From assembly GCF_003611585.1 (NCBI RefSeq), contig NZ_RAVW01000047.1:1-32871 (forward strand): DNA of 32,871 nucleotides, read 5' to 3'. The notes below the pieces were generated by a model, which was not told the DNA's origin, did not search any database, and saw nothing but the letters and a program-made list of their open reading frames with translations. This DNA comes from Corallococcus exercitus. Its GTDB lineage: Bacteria; Myxococcota; Myxococcia; Myxococcales; Myxococcaceae. This document shows positions 7,638 through 16,087 of the stretch, piece after piece; the first letter of the stretch is position 1, and the number at the start of each line of letters is the position of its first letter. A program made the translations under genes and the position numbers.

Positions 7638-10600
7638 CTATTGCTTCCACACCAACCGCTCTCCGTCGGCCAGGCATTGCCCGCGCTGAAGAAGCAGTGT
7701 CAGGCCGGCTTCCAGGACCGGGAGCACCGCCCGGGTCAGTCGCTGGATGCCAAAGCACCGGGCTGTTTCCCGGAGCAGGTCTTCGCGCTCCAGCGACAGG
7801 GACTGCGTGAGCACGGCCGCCGCGGCATTGGCCACCTCTTCGGGAGGAAGGTGCACGGCCTCGCGTTCGGGATGCGCGCCACGAAAGCCTGTGTAGCGCG
7901 CGGGCCCTCGGCTGTTGGACCAGAGGAACTCCCCCTGGACCGTCACGGTTCCGCGCTTCGCGAGCGCTTGGAGCTGCTCCTCCAGCCGCTTGCGCACCCG
8001 GGGCGTCAGTTTGGTCAGCCCCCAGGCATCCAGAACGCGCCGGGCAAGCAGGTCCTCATGGAGCGGCGCCTCCTGATCGACGACGGACTGGAGCTGCTCC
8101 CGTAGGGAAGCGTCGGACGAGGAGGCGAAGAGGTCCGATCCCTCCTTCATGGCTCGTAGTGTCGCCGGGATGTAGGCCTGGGCCAACGAGATGGGGCCAG
8201 CGGATGCGGGCGGGGGCGAGCTCGGTGCATCGGTGTTGGCCGGCCGGGCCGGAGGCGGTTCCGAGGCGACGGGGATCGGAGCTTGTGGGGACCGGGGCAA
8301 ACCGGATGAGCCGGTGGGCTGCTTCGCCTCCTCCAGCGCACGCTGGACCGCGGCCTTCAAGGCCTCCAGCTGTCCCTTCCGGTCCTGCTCCCATCCCAGG
8401 GACCACACACGGTGCAGCCGCCAGCCCAGTCCGCGCAATACCTCGGACCGCAGCCGATCTCGGTCTCTTGCGTTCGCCGCCGAGTTGTAGCGGGGGCCGT
8501 CGCACTCCACGCCCAGGATGTATTCGCCGGGGCTCTCCGGGTGGACCACCGCCAGTCCCACCCGGTAGCCGCCGCTTCCCACGTCCGTGTGCACCGTGCA
8601 TCCGGCTTCGCGGAGCGCTTCCGCGACCTTCTGCTCCAGCGCATCCGTCGGCTCGCGCTCCGCCGCCGCCGCCGCGATGGCGTCCGCTTCGGCGGCGCGA
8701 CGGAGGAAGTCCCGCAGATGGCGCACGCCTACCGAAGCGGTCCGCGAGAGGTCGATCTGATCATGCGTCAGCGTGGAGTAGACACGCAGGGCGCAGCGCG
8801 CGCGAGTCACGGCGACGTTCAGGCGCCGCTCACCGCCCGCCCGGTTCAACGGACCGAAGCTCATGCGCAGCTTTCCCGCGGCGTCCTTCGCGTAGCAGAT
8901 GCTGAAGAAGATCTCGTCCCGCTCGTCGCCCTGGACGTTCTCCAGGTTCTTCACGAAGACGGGCTCCGACGAGGCGAAGTGCGCCTCGACTTCCGGGAAG
9001 CGCGCCCGCTCGGCTTCAAGCAGTTCGAGGATGACCTGCTGCTGGACGGCGCTGAAGGTGACGACGCCAAACGTCCGCTCGTGAGGTGCGTGGCGACGCA
9101 GGGCCTTCACCAGATCCGCGACCAGCACCTCCGCTTCGCGCGGGTTGATGGCGGCGGACTTCCCGCTCATCTTGGACTGGTAGACTCCGTCTGGGACGTG
9201 GCGCCACTTGACCCCCAGGTCCTCCACGCGAGCACGCGCGGCGGGGAACACATGGAGGCGGCCCGCGTAGTACTGCCGGTTGCTGAAGTCGATGAGGCTG
9301 TCATGCCGGCTTCGGTAGTGCCAGCCCAGCATCTGCTGGGGAAACTGCTTCGCCAGGGCCTCCTCCAGGATGCTCTCCAGCTCGATGACGTCGTTCTCGT
9401 CCGGTATCGCCTCCGGGTCCTCGCCCCGGGTGAAGAAGGTGGTTGGCGGAAGCTGTTTGGAGTCGCCAACGATGAGGGCCTGGTCCGCCCGGGCCATCGC
9501 GCCGATGGCGTCGTGGGTGCCAATCTGCGAGGCCTCGTCGAAGACGAGCAGGTCGAAGCGACGTCCATCCGCGGGCAGGTACTGGGCGACGGAAAGCGGA
9601 CTCATGAGGAAGCAGGGCTTGAGCCGCCGGGACAGGCTGGGGATGGATGTCAGCAGCTTGCGCAGCGGCATGTGGCCCCGCTTCTTCCGCAGCTCCCGCG
9701 ACAGGATGCCGGGCTCCGAGCTCTCCGCGGCGAAGGCGAGGCCTGATGGCAGCTTCTGCTCCAGCGCGGAGATGACCTGTTGGCGGGAAAGGACCACGTG
9801 CTCACCGTCGAGCTGGCGGAACCGCTCCACCCGGGTCGAGTGGGCCCGGGCCTCGAAGTCCCGCAGCGCGGGATCCATGTCCCGCAGGGCATGCGTCCAC
9901 GCGGTGAGGACCGCGCGCTCGAAGGCCGTGCTCAACCGGTCCTCCGTGATGCCCTGGGTCTCCACCGCATCCACGAACGGCCCGTAGCCCAGTGCGCGAA
10001 CCTTGTCGGCCTGGGCCTGATGGAGGCACCACGTCCTCAAGGTGCGAAGACCTGACTGCCAGGCTTCGAGCTGCCGACGCAGTGAGGCGCGGTGGTGCGG
10101 TGTGGCGGTGCTCTCCCATGGGCGGGTCTTCACCAGGGCGGAGAGGGCCTCCTCGGAACGCGCGAGGCGCTCCAGGGCATTTCGTAGCGCCTGGGCCTGG
10201 GTGGCCAGCAACTCGCGGGAGCCAGCTTCCATGGGGACATCGACCCGGGCGACACCCAGGACGCTTCGAAGGTCGCGAACCCTCAGCGCGCGCGTAGAGA
10301 GACCCTCGACCGCTTCGGCTTGTGCCAGGTCCTGTGAAGGCACACCGCGCAGCGTCGTCGCGAGGGCGTGGGCCTGGTCGGCGAGCTTTGGCCTCCACTC
10401 CAGCACCTGTCGCGCGGTGGCGAGGTCCTTCTCGATGTCGCGGTTGGAAGGCAGTCCCTTGGAAGCAAGCGTCGCGAGTTGCTTCCGCGCGCTCCGCAGG
10501 AAGAAGTAGGCGAAGAGGAAGAACGCCCCCGCCCACTTCTGGAACCGGCCGTGGAGGGCCGCCAGATCCAGGGTGAGGAGGCCCGTCCCCCAGCGCGAGG

Positions 10601-13499
10601 CGAGCTGGGTTTCCCGGGAGGACTGCTCGCGCAGGGCGAGCGACTGCTCCTGCAGCTTTCGTGAGACGTCGGGCCATGCGTCATCCAGCAGCGCGACGGA
10701 GGGCACCGGTCCACTGGCCAGGACGTCTCCCAGCTCGACCAGGGGACGCAAACCCTGCGTCGAGGCGGGGACGTCGATGCCGACGGATGCCGCGAGCGCC
10801 GCGGCCGTCTGCTCCACGGCGTCGAGCGCGGCGCGGGTCTCGGTCAGTGAGTCACGGACCTGCTGTTCGAAGGCATGGGTCCACGTGACACCGCGAACCG
10901 CCTGCCACGGATGGGGGCCCAGGGCCCTCAAGGCGCGAAGCGTGCTGGCGAGCGCTTCCACTTCATGACTGGCTTCGCGGAATCGCGCTTCCGTGAGCTC
11001 TCCAGGGGAAGGAAGGCTCAGGTGCACGTCCGGGGCATCTCCCAGGGACAAGAGCCGACCGGTCGCGCCATAGAAGCTCTGACCCAGGGGCCAGGACCGG
11101 TGGAGTGCCCGAACGTAGGCGTTCAGCGTCTCCCGCTGGGCGGAGAGTTCGTCCGAACGCGCCTGCCAGGGTGGGGCGGGTGTTTGCCGGGTCCGCTCCC
11201 AGGCCCGGCCGAAGGACGCGAGCACTTCCTTCTTGTTGCTCTTGTGGCTGTGGAGCTCCAGGCAGAAGTCCTCGAGCCCCACGTCCCTGAGCCGTCGGTA
11301 CACGACGTCCAGCGCCGCCATCTTCTCCGACACGAAGAGCACGCTCTTGCCCCGGGCGATCGCGGCGGCGATCAGGTTGGTGATGGTCTGTGACTTGCCC
11401 GTCCCTGGGGGACCCTGGATGACGAACGAGCGTCCCGAGAGCGCGGAGGCGATGGTGGCGAGCTGGGTGGAGTCCGCGTTGACGACGCATGGCAACTCCC
11501 CGGCCGGGACCTCGGCGTCCAACTGCTCCGGTTGGAACTCCGTTCCGCTCGCCGGTGGCGCTGCGGTGCTGGCGGCGGCGATGTGGCGGACCAGCGGATT
11601 GGAAAGAAGAACGTCTTCGTTGTCCTCCAGGTCCTTCCACATCAGGAACTTGGTGAAGGTGAAGAGCCCTACGTGCGCTTCCTCCAACACCTCCCAGCCG
11701 GCCTGCTTCTGGATGGAGGTGCGGACGGCCCGGAGGATGGCGGGCACGTCCACCCCTTTCTCGTCCGGTTCAAGCGTGGTCAGGGCACTGACGTCGAGGC
11801 CGAACTCGCGCTTGAGTTTCTCCACCAGGGTGACGTTGCCCAGGGGCTCCTCGGGGAGTCGCTCGATGCGGAGCCGCTCACGGGCGCGGTCCAGGCGGAA
11901 GGCCACGGGGTAGAGCAGCAGCGGGGCGAGCCGCGCCGTCGAGGGGTCGCCCGGGTCGAACCATCGCAAGAGTCCGATGGCGATGTAGAGCGTCTGGGCG
12001 CCGCCTTCCTCCAGGTCCGTGCGTGCCGTGCGCTCCAGGTACCTGGCGCGAGACCAGAGCTCGGCTTCACGCAGCGGGGAGTGAAGCAATCCCTTGTCCA
12101 GGTCACTGCGGCGACGGGCGGCGACCTCCTCTCCGGTGCCTCGGGCCTTCAGGAGCTTCGCCTCACGGGCGTCGAGCGAATCCATGTCCGGGGCGGGGAT
12201 GATTTCGAAAGCCTCGCCTCCCGCCAGTGTGTCCTCGAACACGGCGAGGTCCGGCATGTGGAGCTCCAGGGCGCCTCGGGTGTCGAGCCGGAAGTTGAGC
12301 AGCTTGTTGCGCAACGTCAGGTCGAGCAGCTTCTCCTTCCATCGGCTGAAGCGGGTGAGGACCTGTGCGCTCGGGGGCTTGGGTTCGGCGGGCGGAGGTG
12401 CTGCCGCGGCGCTTTCCAGGATCGTCCGGATGCGCGCGTGCGCCGGCTCGCTGGACTCCAGCTCCTGGGGCGGGGCCTCCACGGCGCGAAGGGGAATCGG
12501 GCGGTAGCGGTCGAACCGGAGGACGCTCACGTCGAGTGCGGCCACGAATCGGCTGTCCTCCGAGAGGTGCTTGAGCGCTTCGCTGACGGCCCGCTCGAAG
12601 GAGGGGCGCCCGGCGCCCACCGCCGTGGAGGAGTCGAAGGGGAGCAGGTGTCCCAGTGCGACGAGGTTGCGCAGCCGGGCCGCGTCCTCCACGAGCCCTT
12701 CCGGGAAGCGTTCGTCGATCAGCCATACCGCCGGGAACGCATGCCCCTGGACGAGCAGGAGCAGGGGGTGGAGGCCCATGGCCTCCAGCGCGGAGGCGAA
12801 GAGGAGGGTGAGATCCAGACAGCACCCCATGCGTTCCTGGAGGAGCTGATCCGGCAGCCGGACCTTCTGTCCATGGGACTCGAAGCTGGCGGCGACTTCC
12901 ACGTACCCGAGCTTCAAGGCCTGCACGGCTTCGTAGAGCGCGGCGGCCATGGCTCGCGCGTGGCTCGGATTGCGTTGCTGGTAGCCACTCAGACTGCCGT
13001 CGCCCAGGGCCTGCTCCAACAGGCTCCGCACATCCTTGAGCAGTTCAGGAATGACGGGATGGTTCGGCGTGACGAAGGTGGCGAGCAGGCCCAGCGGGGC
13101 TCGTGCTCCCGGCCAATGGTTGTAGGGGAGGACTTCGACATCCAGGGCCCCGTTGGAAAGGACCGTGGCATCTTCACGAAGCGCCCATCGAAGCTGGGCC
13201 CGCTCCGCCTCCAAGACCGCGCGCAAACGTCCGGCGGGCAGTCGCAAGTCGATGACTCCGAGGTTGGCTTCCTCTCCCGAAGGCAGGGGCGGCACGGGGA
13301 GCTGGATCTTCTCTCCCAGGTCGGGCAGCAATTGCAGCTCAAGCGTGGTGGGTCCCAACGCCCGCTCACCCGTATTCCGGATGAGCGCTTCCCGGATGAG
13401 CGGGACGCCACTCTGCTCCATGGCGAAGTTCAACGTGGAGGCGCTGATCAGCTCTACATGGACCGGCGGAACCACCGGGACAGGAATGGCCGTGGACAT
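7638..13499 (-). CDS. Giant DUF4011 / SF1 helicase / PD-(D/E)XK / DUF3320 protein
   Basis: A 1953-residue multidomain nucleic-acid enzyme. Its parts in order are: a beta-rich front (about 1-130); a transglutaminase-like segment with Cys226/Cys227 (GCCLDLTLLFASALE) and His253 (GHAFPAVWL); the DUF4011 start RFSRWKEKLLDLTLRNKLL (about 383-401); and superfamily-1 helicase motifs with Walker A GPPGTGKS (696-703), then after a long helical insertion VFDEASQ, GDSKQLPP, YRSRHDSL, VQGDERDEI and VAVTRAR. An endonuclease-like domain (MTES_1575 type) carries VECDG and ARDRDRLR, and a DUF3320-like tail ends the protein. Where this nuclease family usually has an Asp (IDLAV) the sequence reads VGLAV, so cleavage may be impaired. 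The ATG at 13499 was chosen because the longer open frame to 14204 is a shadow of the divergent regulator. Relatives recur in defence-gene surveys, but that role is inferred. Sampled lines are 62-67 % GC against 72-75 % in neighbours. Confidence 0.85.
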   Translation of the reverse strand: MSTAIPVPVVPPVHVELISASTLNFAMEQSGVPLIREALIRNTGERALGPTTLELQLLPDLGEKIQLPVPPLPSGEEANLGVIDLRLPAGRLRAVLEAERAQLRWALREDATVLSNGALDVEVLPYNHWPGARAPLGLLATFVTPNHPVIPELLKDVRSLLEQALGDGSLSGYQQRNPSHARAMAAALYEAVQALKLGYVEVAASFESHGQKVRLPDQLLQERMGCCLDLTLLFASALEAMGLHPLLLLVQGHAFPAVWLIDERFPEGLVEDAARLRNLVALGHLLPFDSSTAVGAGRPSFERAVSEALKHLSEDSRFVAALDVSVLRFDRYRPIPLRAVEAPPQELESSEPAHARIRTILESAAAAPPPAEPKPPSAQVLTRFSRWKEKLLDLTLRNKLLNFRLDTRGALELHMPDLAVFEDTLAGGEAFEIIPAPDMDSLDAREAKLLKARGTGEEVAARRRSDLDKGLLHSPLREAELWSRARYLERTARTDLEEGGAQTLYIAIGLLRWFDPGDPSTARLAPLLLYPVAFRLDRARERLRIERLPEEPLGNVTLVEKLKREFGLDVSALTTLEPDEKGVDVPAILRAVRTSIQKQAGWEVLEEAHVGLFTFTKFLMWKDLEDNEDVLLSNPLVRHIAAASTAAPPASGTEFQPEQLDAEVPAGELPCVVNADSTQLATIASALSGRSFVIQGPPGTGKSQTITNLIAAAIARGKSVLFVSEKMAALDVVYRRLRDVGLEDFCLELHSHKSNKKEVLASFGRAWERTRQTPAPPWQARSDELSAQRETLNAYVRALHRSWPLGQSFYGATGRLLSLGDAPDVHLSLPSPGELTEARFREASHEVEALASTLRALRALGPHPWQAVRGVTWTHAFEQQVRDSLTETRAALDAVEQTAAALAASVGIDVPASTQGLRPLVELGDVLASGPVPSVALLDDAWPDVSRKLQEQSLALREQSSRETQLASRWGTGLLTLDLAALHGRFQKWAGAFFLFAYFFLRSARKQLATLASKGLPSNRDIEKDLATARQVLEWRPKLADQAHALATTLRGVPSQDLAQAEAVEGLSTRALRVRDLRSVLGVARVDVPMEAGSRELLATQAQALRNALERLARSEEALSALVKTRPWESTATPHHRASLRRQLEAWQSGLRTLRTWCLHQAQADKVRALGYGPFVDAVETQGITEDRLSTAFERAVLTAWTHALRDMDPALRDFEARAHSTRVERFRQLDGEHVVLSRQQVISALEQKLPSGLAFAAESSEPGILSRELRKKRGHMPLRKLLTSIPSLSRRLKPCFLMSPLSVAQYLPADGRRFDLLVFDEASQIGTHDAIGAMARADQALIVGDSKQLPPTTFFTRGEDPEAIPDENDVIELESILEEALAKQFPQQMLGWHYRSRHDSLIDFSNRQYYAGRLHVFPAARARVEDLGVKWRHVPDGVYQSKMSGKSAAINPREAEVLVADLVKALRRHAPHERTFGVVTFSAVQQQVILELLEAERARFPEVEAHFASSEPVFVKNLENVQGDERDEIFFSICYAKDAAGKLRMSFGPLNRAGGERRLNVAVTRARCALRVYSTLTHDQIDLSRTASVGVRHLRDFLRRAAEADAIAAAAAEREPTDALEQKVAEALREAGCTVHTDVGSGGYRVGLAVVHPESPGEYILGVECDGPRYNSAANARDRDRLRSEVLRGLGWRLHRVWSLGWEQDRKGQLEALKAAVQRALEEAKQPTGSSGLPRSPQAPIPVASEPPPARPANTDAPSSPPPASAGPISLAQAYIPATLRAMKEGSDLFASSSDASLREQLQSVVDQEAPLHEDLLARRVLDAWGLTKLTPRVRKRLEEQLQALAKRGTVTVQGEFLWSNSRGPARYTGFRGAHPEREAVHLPPEEVANAAAAVLTQSLSLEREDLLRETARCFGIQRLTRAVLPVLEAGLTLLLQRGQCLADGERLVWKQ

Positions 13500-13725
13500 A
13501 GGACCTCGAGTGCGGGTGGCCAACGCTGCACACCACCCCGACCGCGACAGCATGCCACGCACGCGGTTGTCCAAGGTTCGAGGGGCGGGCGGGGTCTTCT
13601 GGCCCCCCTCCCATGGGCGAGGAATACACCTCTCAGGAAGCCTCTCCGTGGCTTCAAGGACATGAATGAATGGGGCGGAGGCGGCCGGACGCACCGCCCG
13701 GGTCCGTCCTAGACTCCTCCGCAGC
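13500..13725. promoter_or_regulatory. Divergent control region between helicase and FHA regulator genes, with -10-like TAGACT
   Basis: A 226-bp gene-free spacer between divergent genes. On the plus strand CCTAGACT (13708-13715) ends 10 nt before the regulator's ATG. TAGACT fits a sigma-70-type -10 box and would start the transcript about 4 nt before the start codon. No good -35 box is seen at the right distance, and there is no ribosome site. On the minus strand, GAGG lies about 7 nt before the helicase ATG, but no convincing promoter was found for that gene. Confidence 0.4.
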
Positions 13726-15450
13726 ATGCGCTTCTTCCTGACCCTTCCGGACGGACGTTCCTTCGCGCTGGAGAAGCCGGTGGTGTCCGTGGGCTCCGAG
13801 CCCGCGTGTGACGTCGCCCTCTCCGCGCCCGGGGTGAAGGGCAGCCATGCCCTGCTGTTCCGGGACGCGCGGGGGTGGACGGTGTCCGCCGCCGGTCCGG
13901 ACTGCGACGTCCGGGTGCGGGGCAAGCGGGTGGAGCTGTCTCCGCTGGAGCCGGGGGCGTCGTTCAGCCTGGGCAAGGCCGTGCTCACGCTGACGGCTTC
14001 CGAGCCCACGGTCGCGTCGGTGCCTTCCGCGACGCCTTCGCACTTGCTGGGCGTCCTGACGGACTTCGCTTCACGGCTGCTCGTGCAGCGTCCCGCGGCG
14101 GAGCTGCTGGAGGCCGCGCTGCGGGGCATCGCGGACGTCACCTCCGCGGACGTGGGCTTCCTGGTGTCGGTGGAGGGCGACCGGCGGCAGGTGCTGGGGG
14201 CCACCGGCTCCGTGCCGGCTTCGGTGGTGGTGGACAGCCTGGTGGATCAGGTCGTGGGCTCCGGGGCGCCGGTGCTGGTGCCGGACGTCGCGGCGGAGGC
14301 GGCGCTCGCGGGCGCTCCCAGTGTCCTGGCCCTGCGGCTGACCTCCGCGCTCGTGCTGCCGCTGCGTGCGGGCTCCGCGCCCCTGTGCGCCGTGTACCTG
14401 GGGCGGCGCCTGGGCAGCCCTCCGTTCTCGCCGCGCGAGCTGGAGGAGGCCATGGCGCTCTCCTCGCTCGCGGCGCTGCTCCTGGCCACGTCCCGCGAGC
14501 TGACCGAGCTGCGCGAACAGGTGGACAGCCTCACGCAGCGCATCGCTGCGGCCACGTTCGAAGGGCTCATCGGTGAGTCGCCCGCGATGCGGAACCTCTA
14601 CCGGCAGGTGGAGCGCCTGGGGCCCACGTCCCTTCACGTGCTCATCCAGGGGGAGACCGGCACGGGCAAGGAGGAGGTGGCCCGCGCCCTCCACCGGCGC
14701 AGCGGCCGGCGGGGGCGGCTGGTGGCCATCAACTGCGCGGCGCTTCCGGAGTCGCTCATCGAGCGCGAGCTGTTCGGCCATGCGCGCGGGGCGTTCTCCG
14801 GCGCGACCTCCGACCGCGCGGGGCTGGTGGAGGCGTCGGATGGGGGCACGCTCTTCCTGGATGAGATTGGAGACATGCCGCTGTCGCTCCAGTCGCGCCT
14901 GCTGCGCGTCGTCCAGGAGCATGAGGTGACGCGGCTGGGGGAGCACCGTCCCCGCAAGGTCGACATGCGCGTCATCGCCGCCACGCATCAGCCGTTGAAG
15001 GCGCTCGTGGCGAAGGGCGCCTTTCGCGAGGACCTCCTCTTCCGCCTGGACGAGGTGCGCCTGGAGGTGCCCCCACTGCGGGAGCGCGGCGAGGACGTGC
15101 TGCTTATCGCGCACCACGTGCTGAAGCAGCAGGGGGCTCGCGCGCGGGGCTTCACGCAGAAGGCGGCGGAGGCCCTGCGCGGTCATCCCTTCCCGGGCAA
15201 CGTCCGCGAGCTCGTGTCCCGGGTGCGGCGCGCGGCCATCCTCGCTTCAGGGGAGCTCATCGGCGTCGAGGACCTGGACCTGGCCGCGGACTTGGCGCCC
15301 CTGGTGCCCCTGGACGAAGCGCGCGATGCCTTCGTGCTGCGCTACGTGCGAGAGGCCATTGCCCGCAGCGGCGGCAGCAAGAAGGAGGCGGCCCGGGCCC
15401 TGGGCATCGGCCTGCGCTCCGTGTTCCGCTACCTGGGCGAAGAGGACTGA
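13726..15450 (+). CDS. FHA-GAF-AAA+ sigma-54 enhancer-binding protein
   Basis: A 574-residue transcription activator of the class abundant in myxobacteria. An FHA-fold domain (about 1-91) stands where a receiver would be, followed by a GAF-like sensor (about 108-255), a short coiled linker and an AAA+ sigma-54 interaction domain. The last has Walker A GETGTGKE (309-316), GAFSGA (355-360) and Walker B LFLDEIGD (376-383). The Fis-type HTH ends the protein (GGSKKEAARALGIGLRSVF). The FHA is degenerate: the usual Gly-Arg is VGSE and the usual Ser-Arg-x-His is KGSH, so canonical phosphothreonine binding is doubtful. The ATG at 13726 begins the FHA beta strand; the longer frame from 13666 adds 20 unrelated residues. 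It lies upstream of a lipoprotein and a Ser/Thr kinase on the same strand. Confidence 0.93.
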   Translation: MRFFLTLPDGRSFALEKPVVSVGSEPACDVALSAPGVKGSHALLFRDARGWTVSAAGPDCDVRVRGKRVELSPLEPGASFSLGKAVLTLTASEPTVASVPSATPSHLLGVLTDFASRLLVQRPAAELLEAALRGIADVTSADVGFLVSVEGDRRQVLGATGSVPASVVVDSLVDQVVGSGAPVLVPDVAAEAALAGAPSVLALRLTSALVLPLRAGSAPLCAVYLGRRLGSPPFSPRELEEAMALSSLAALLLATSRELTELREQVDSLTQRIAAATFEGLIGESPAMRNLYRQVERLGPTSLHVLIQGETGTGKEEVARALHRRSGRRGRLVAINCAALPESLIERELFGHARGAFSGATSDRAGLVEASDGGTLFLDEIGDMPLSLQSRLLRVVQEHEVTRLGEHRPRKVDMRVIAATHQPLKALVAKGAFREDLLFRLDEVRLEVPPLRERGEDVLLIAHHVLKQQGARARGFTQKAAEALRGHPFPGNVRELVSRVRRAAILASGELIGVEDLDLAADLAPLVPLDEARDAFVLRYVREAIARSGGSKKEAARALGIGLRSVFRYLGEED

Positions 15451-15492
15451 GGGCTGTTCTTCCTCCTTCGCGTTGAAGTACTCCTGGAGCCC

Positions 15493-16035
15493 ATGCGTTG
15501 CCCGTTCCCATTCCTCCTCGTGCTCGGAGTCCTGCTGGTGGGCCCGGGGTGCCCGCTCGACATCCAGGTCCGGGAGGAGCCGGACGCGGGATGTTCAGGG
15601 GACTCCTGCACGCTCGCGTGCGCCGCCGACCGGGAGTGTCCCGCGGGACAGCGCTGCAATGACTTCTACGATGAGTGCGAGCCCGGCCCCCGCATCACCG
15701 AGCCCTGTGCGGACAACATCGCCTGTTCCGGGATCGCGAGCTGCAAGGACGGACGCTGCGCGCGGCGCTGTTCCGTGAATGACTGTCCCCTGGGCTACCA
15801 GTGCTCGCCGGGGCCGGAGTCCCTGTGCGTCGAGACGTGCGAGGGCCTGACACCGGAGAACCTGGGGAGGTTCTGCGCGTCCTCGATGGAGTGCACGCGG
15901 TGCGGCCTCTGTACCGACTCGGGGGGTGGGAAGAAGTGCCACCAACCCTGCCGGTCGGATGCGGAGTGCCCCGATGCCCGGCCCGGGGTGTGTGTCGTGA
16001 TTCCCGGATCCACCCTCCGCGTGTGCCAGCAGTGA
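15493..16035 (+). CDS. Cysteine-rich secreted lipoprotein
   Basis: A 180-residue predicted lipoprotein of unknown function. The N-terminal signal ends in LVGPGC, with the lipid-bearing Cys at residue 20. The mature part has about 25 cysteines in 161 residues, arranged in repeated short patterns such as CAADRECPAGQRC, CSVNDCPLGYQC and CRSDAEC. This spacing resembles the disulfide-knotted, EGF-like or Cys-rich extracellular repeats frequent in myxobacterial surface proteins. The cysteine pattern suggests an oxidised, compact exported protein on the outer membrane or cell surface. It sits 42 bp after the FHA regulator and 52 bp before the kinase, so it may belong to the same signalling locus. 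No enzymatic motif is seen. Confidence 0.8.
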   Translation: MRCPFPFLLVLGVLLVGPGCPLDIQVREEPDAGCSGDSCTLACAADRECPAGQRCNDFYDECEPGPRITEPCADNIACSGIASCKDGRCARRCSVNDCPLGYQCSPGPESLCVETCEGLTPENLGRFCASSMECTRCGLCTDSGGGKKCHQPCRSDAECPDARPGVCVVIPGSTLRVCQQ

Positions 16036-16049
16036 CGGTGCCCCTGGGT

Positions 16050-16078
16050 TTGCCCGCGCGGATCGCGCTTCCTAGACT
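16050..16078 (+). promoter_or_regulatory. Sigma-70-type promoter of the Ser/Thr kinase gene, probably leaderless
   Basis: TTGCCC (16050-16055) and TAGACT (16073-16078) are separated by 17 bp, the preferred spacing for a housekeeping-type promoter. The start codon at 16088 is only 9 nt after the -10-like box, so the transcript would begin about 3 nt before the ATG. No ribosome site is present upstream of the ATG, which fits a leaderless message. The octamer CCTAGACT is the same as at the FHA regulator gene. Confidence 0.5.
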
Positions 16079-16087
16079 GCGCGCGCG

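Noticed and set aside
10490-10545. Possible membrane helix in the helicase insertion (AGAFFLFAYFFL)
   Set aside because: The hydrophobic run is only about 12-13 residues, flanked by Arg/Lys, inside a long helical region. A buried helix is likelier than a transmembrane segment.
11532-13712. Long plus-strand open frame (726 codons) opposite the helicase
   Set aside because: Same reason: antisense to conserved helicase and DUF4011 sequence, with no recognisable protein features.
13500-14204. Upstream extension of the helicase gene to 14204
   Set aside because: The extra 235 codons run antisense to the FHA regulator and are low-complexity. The ATG at 13499 has a GAGG before it and starts the conserved part.
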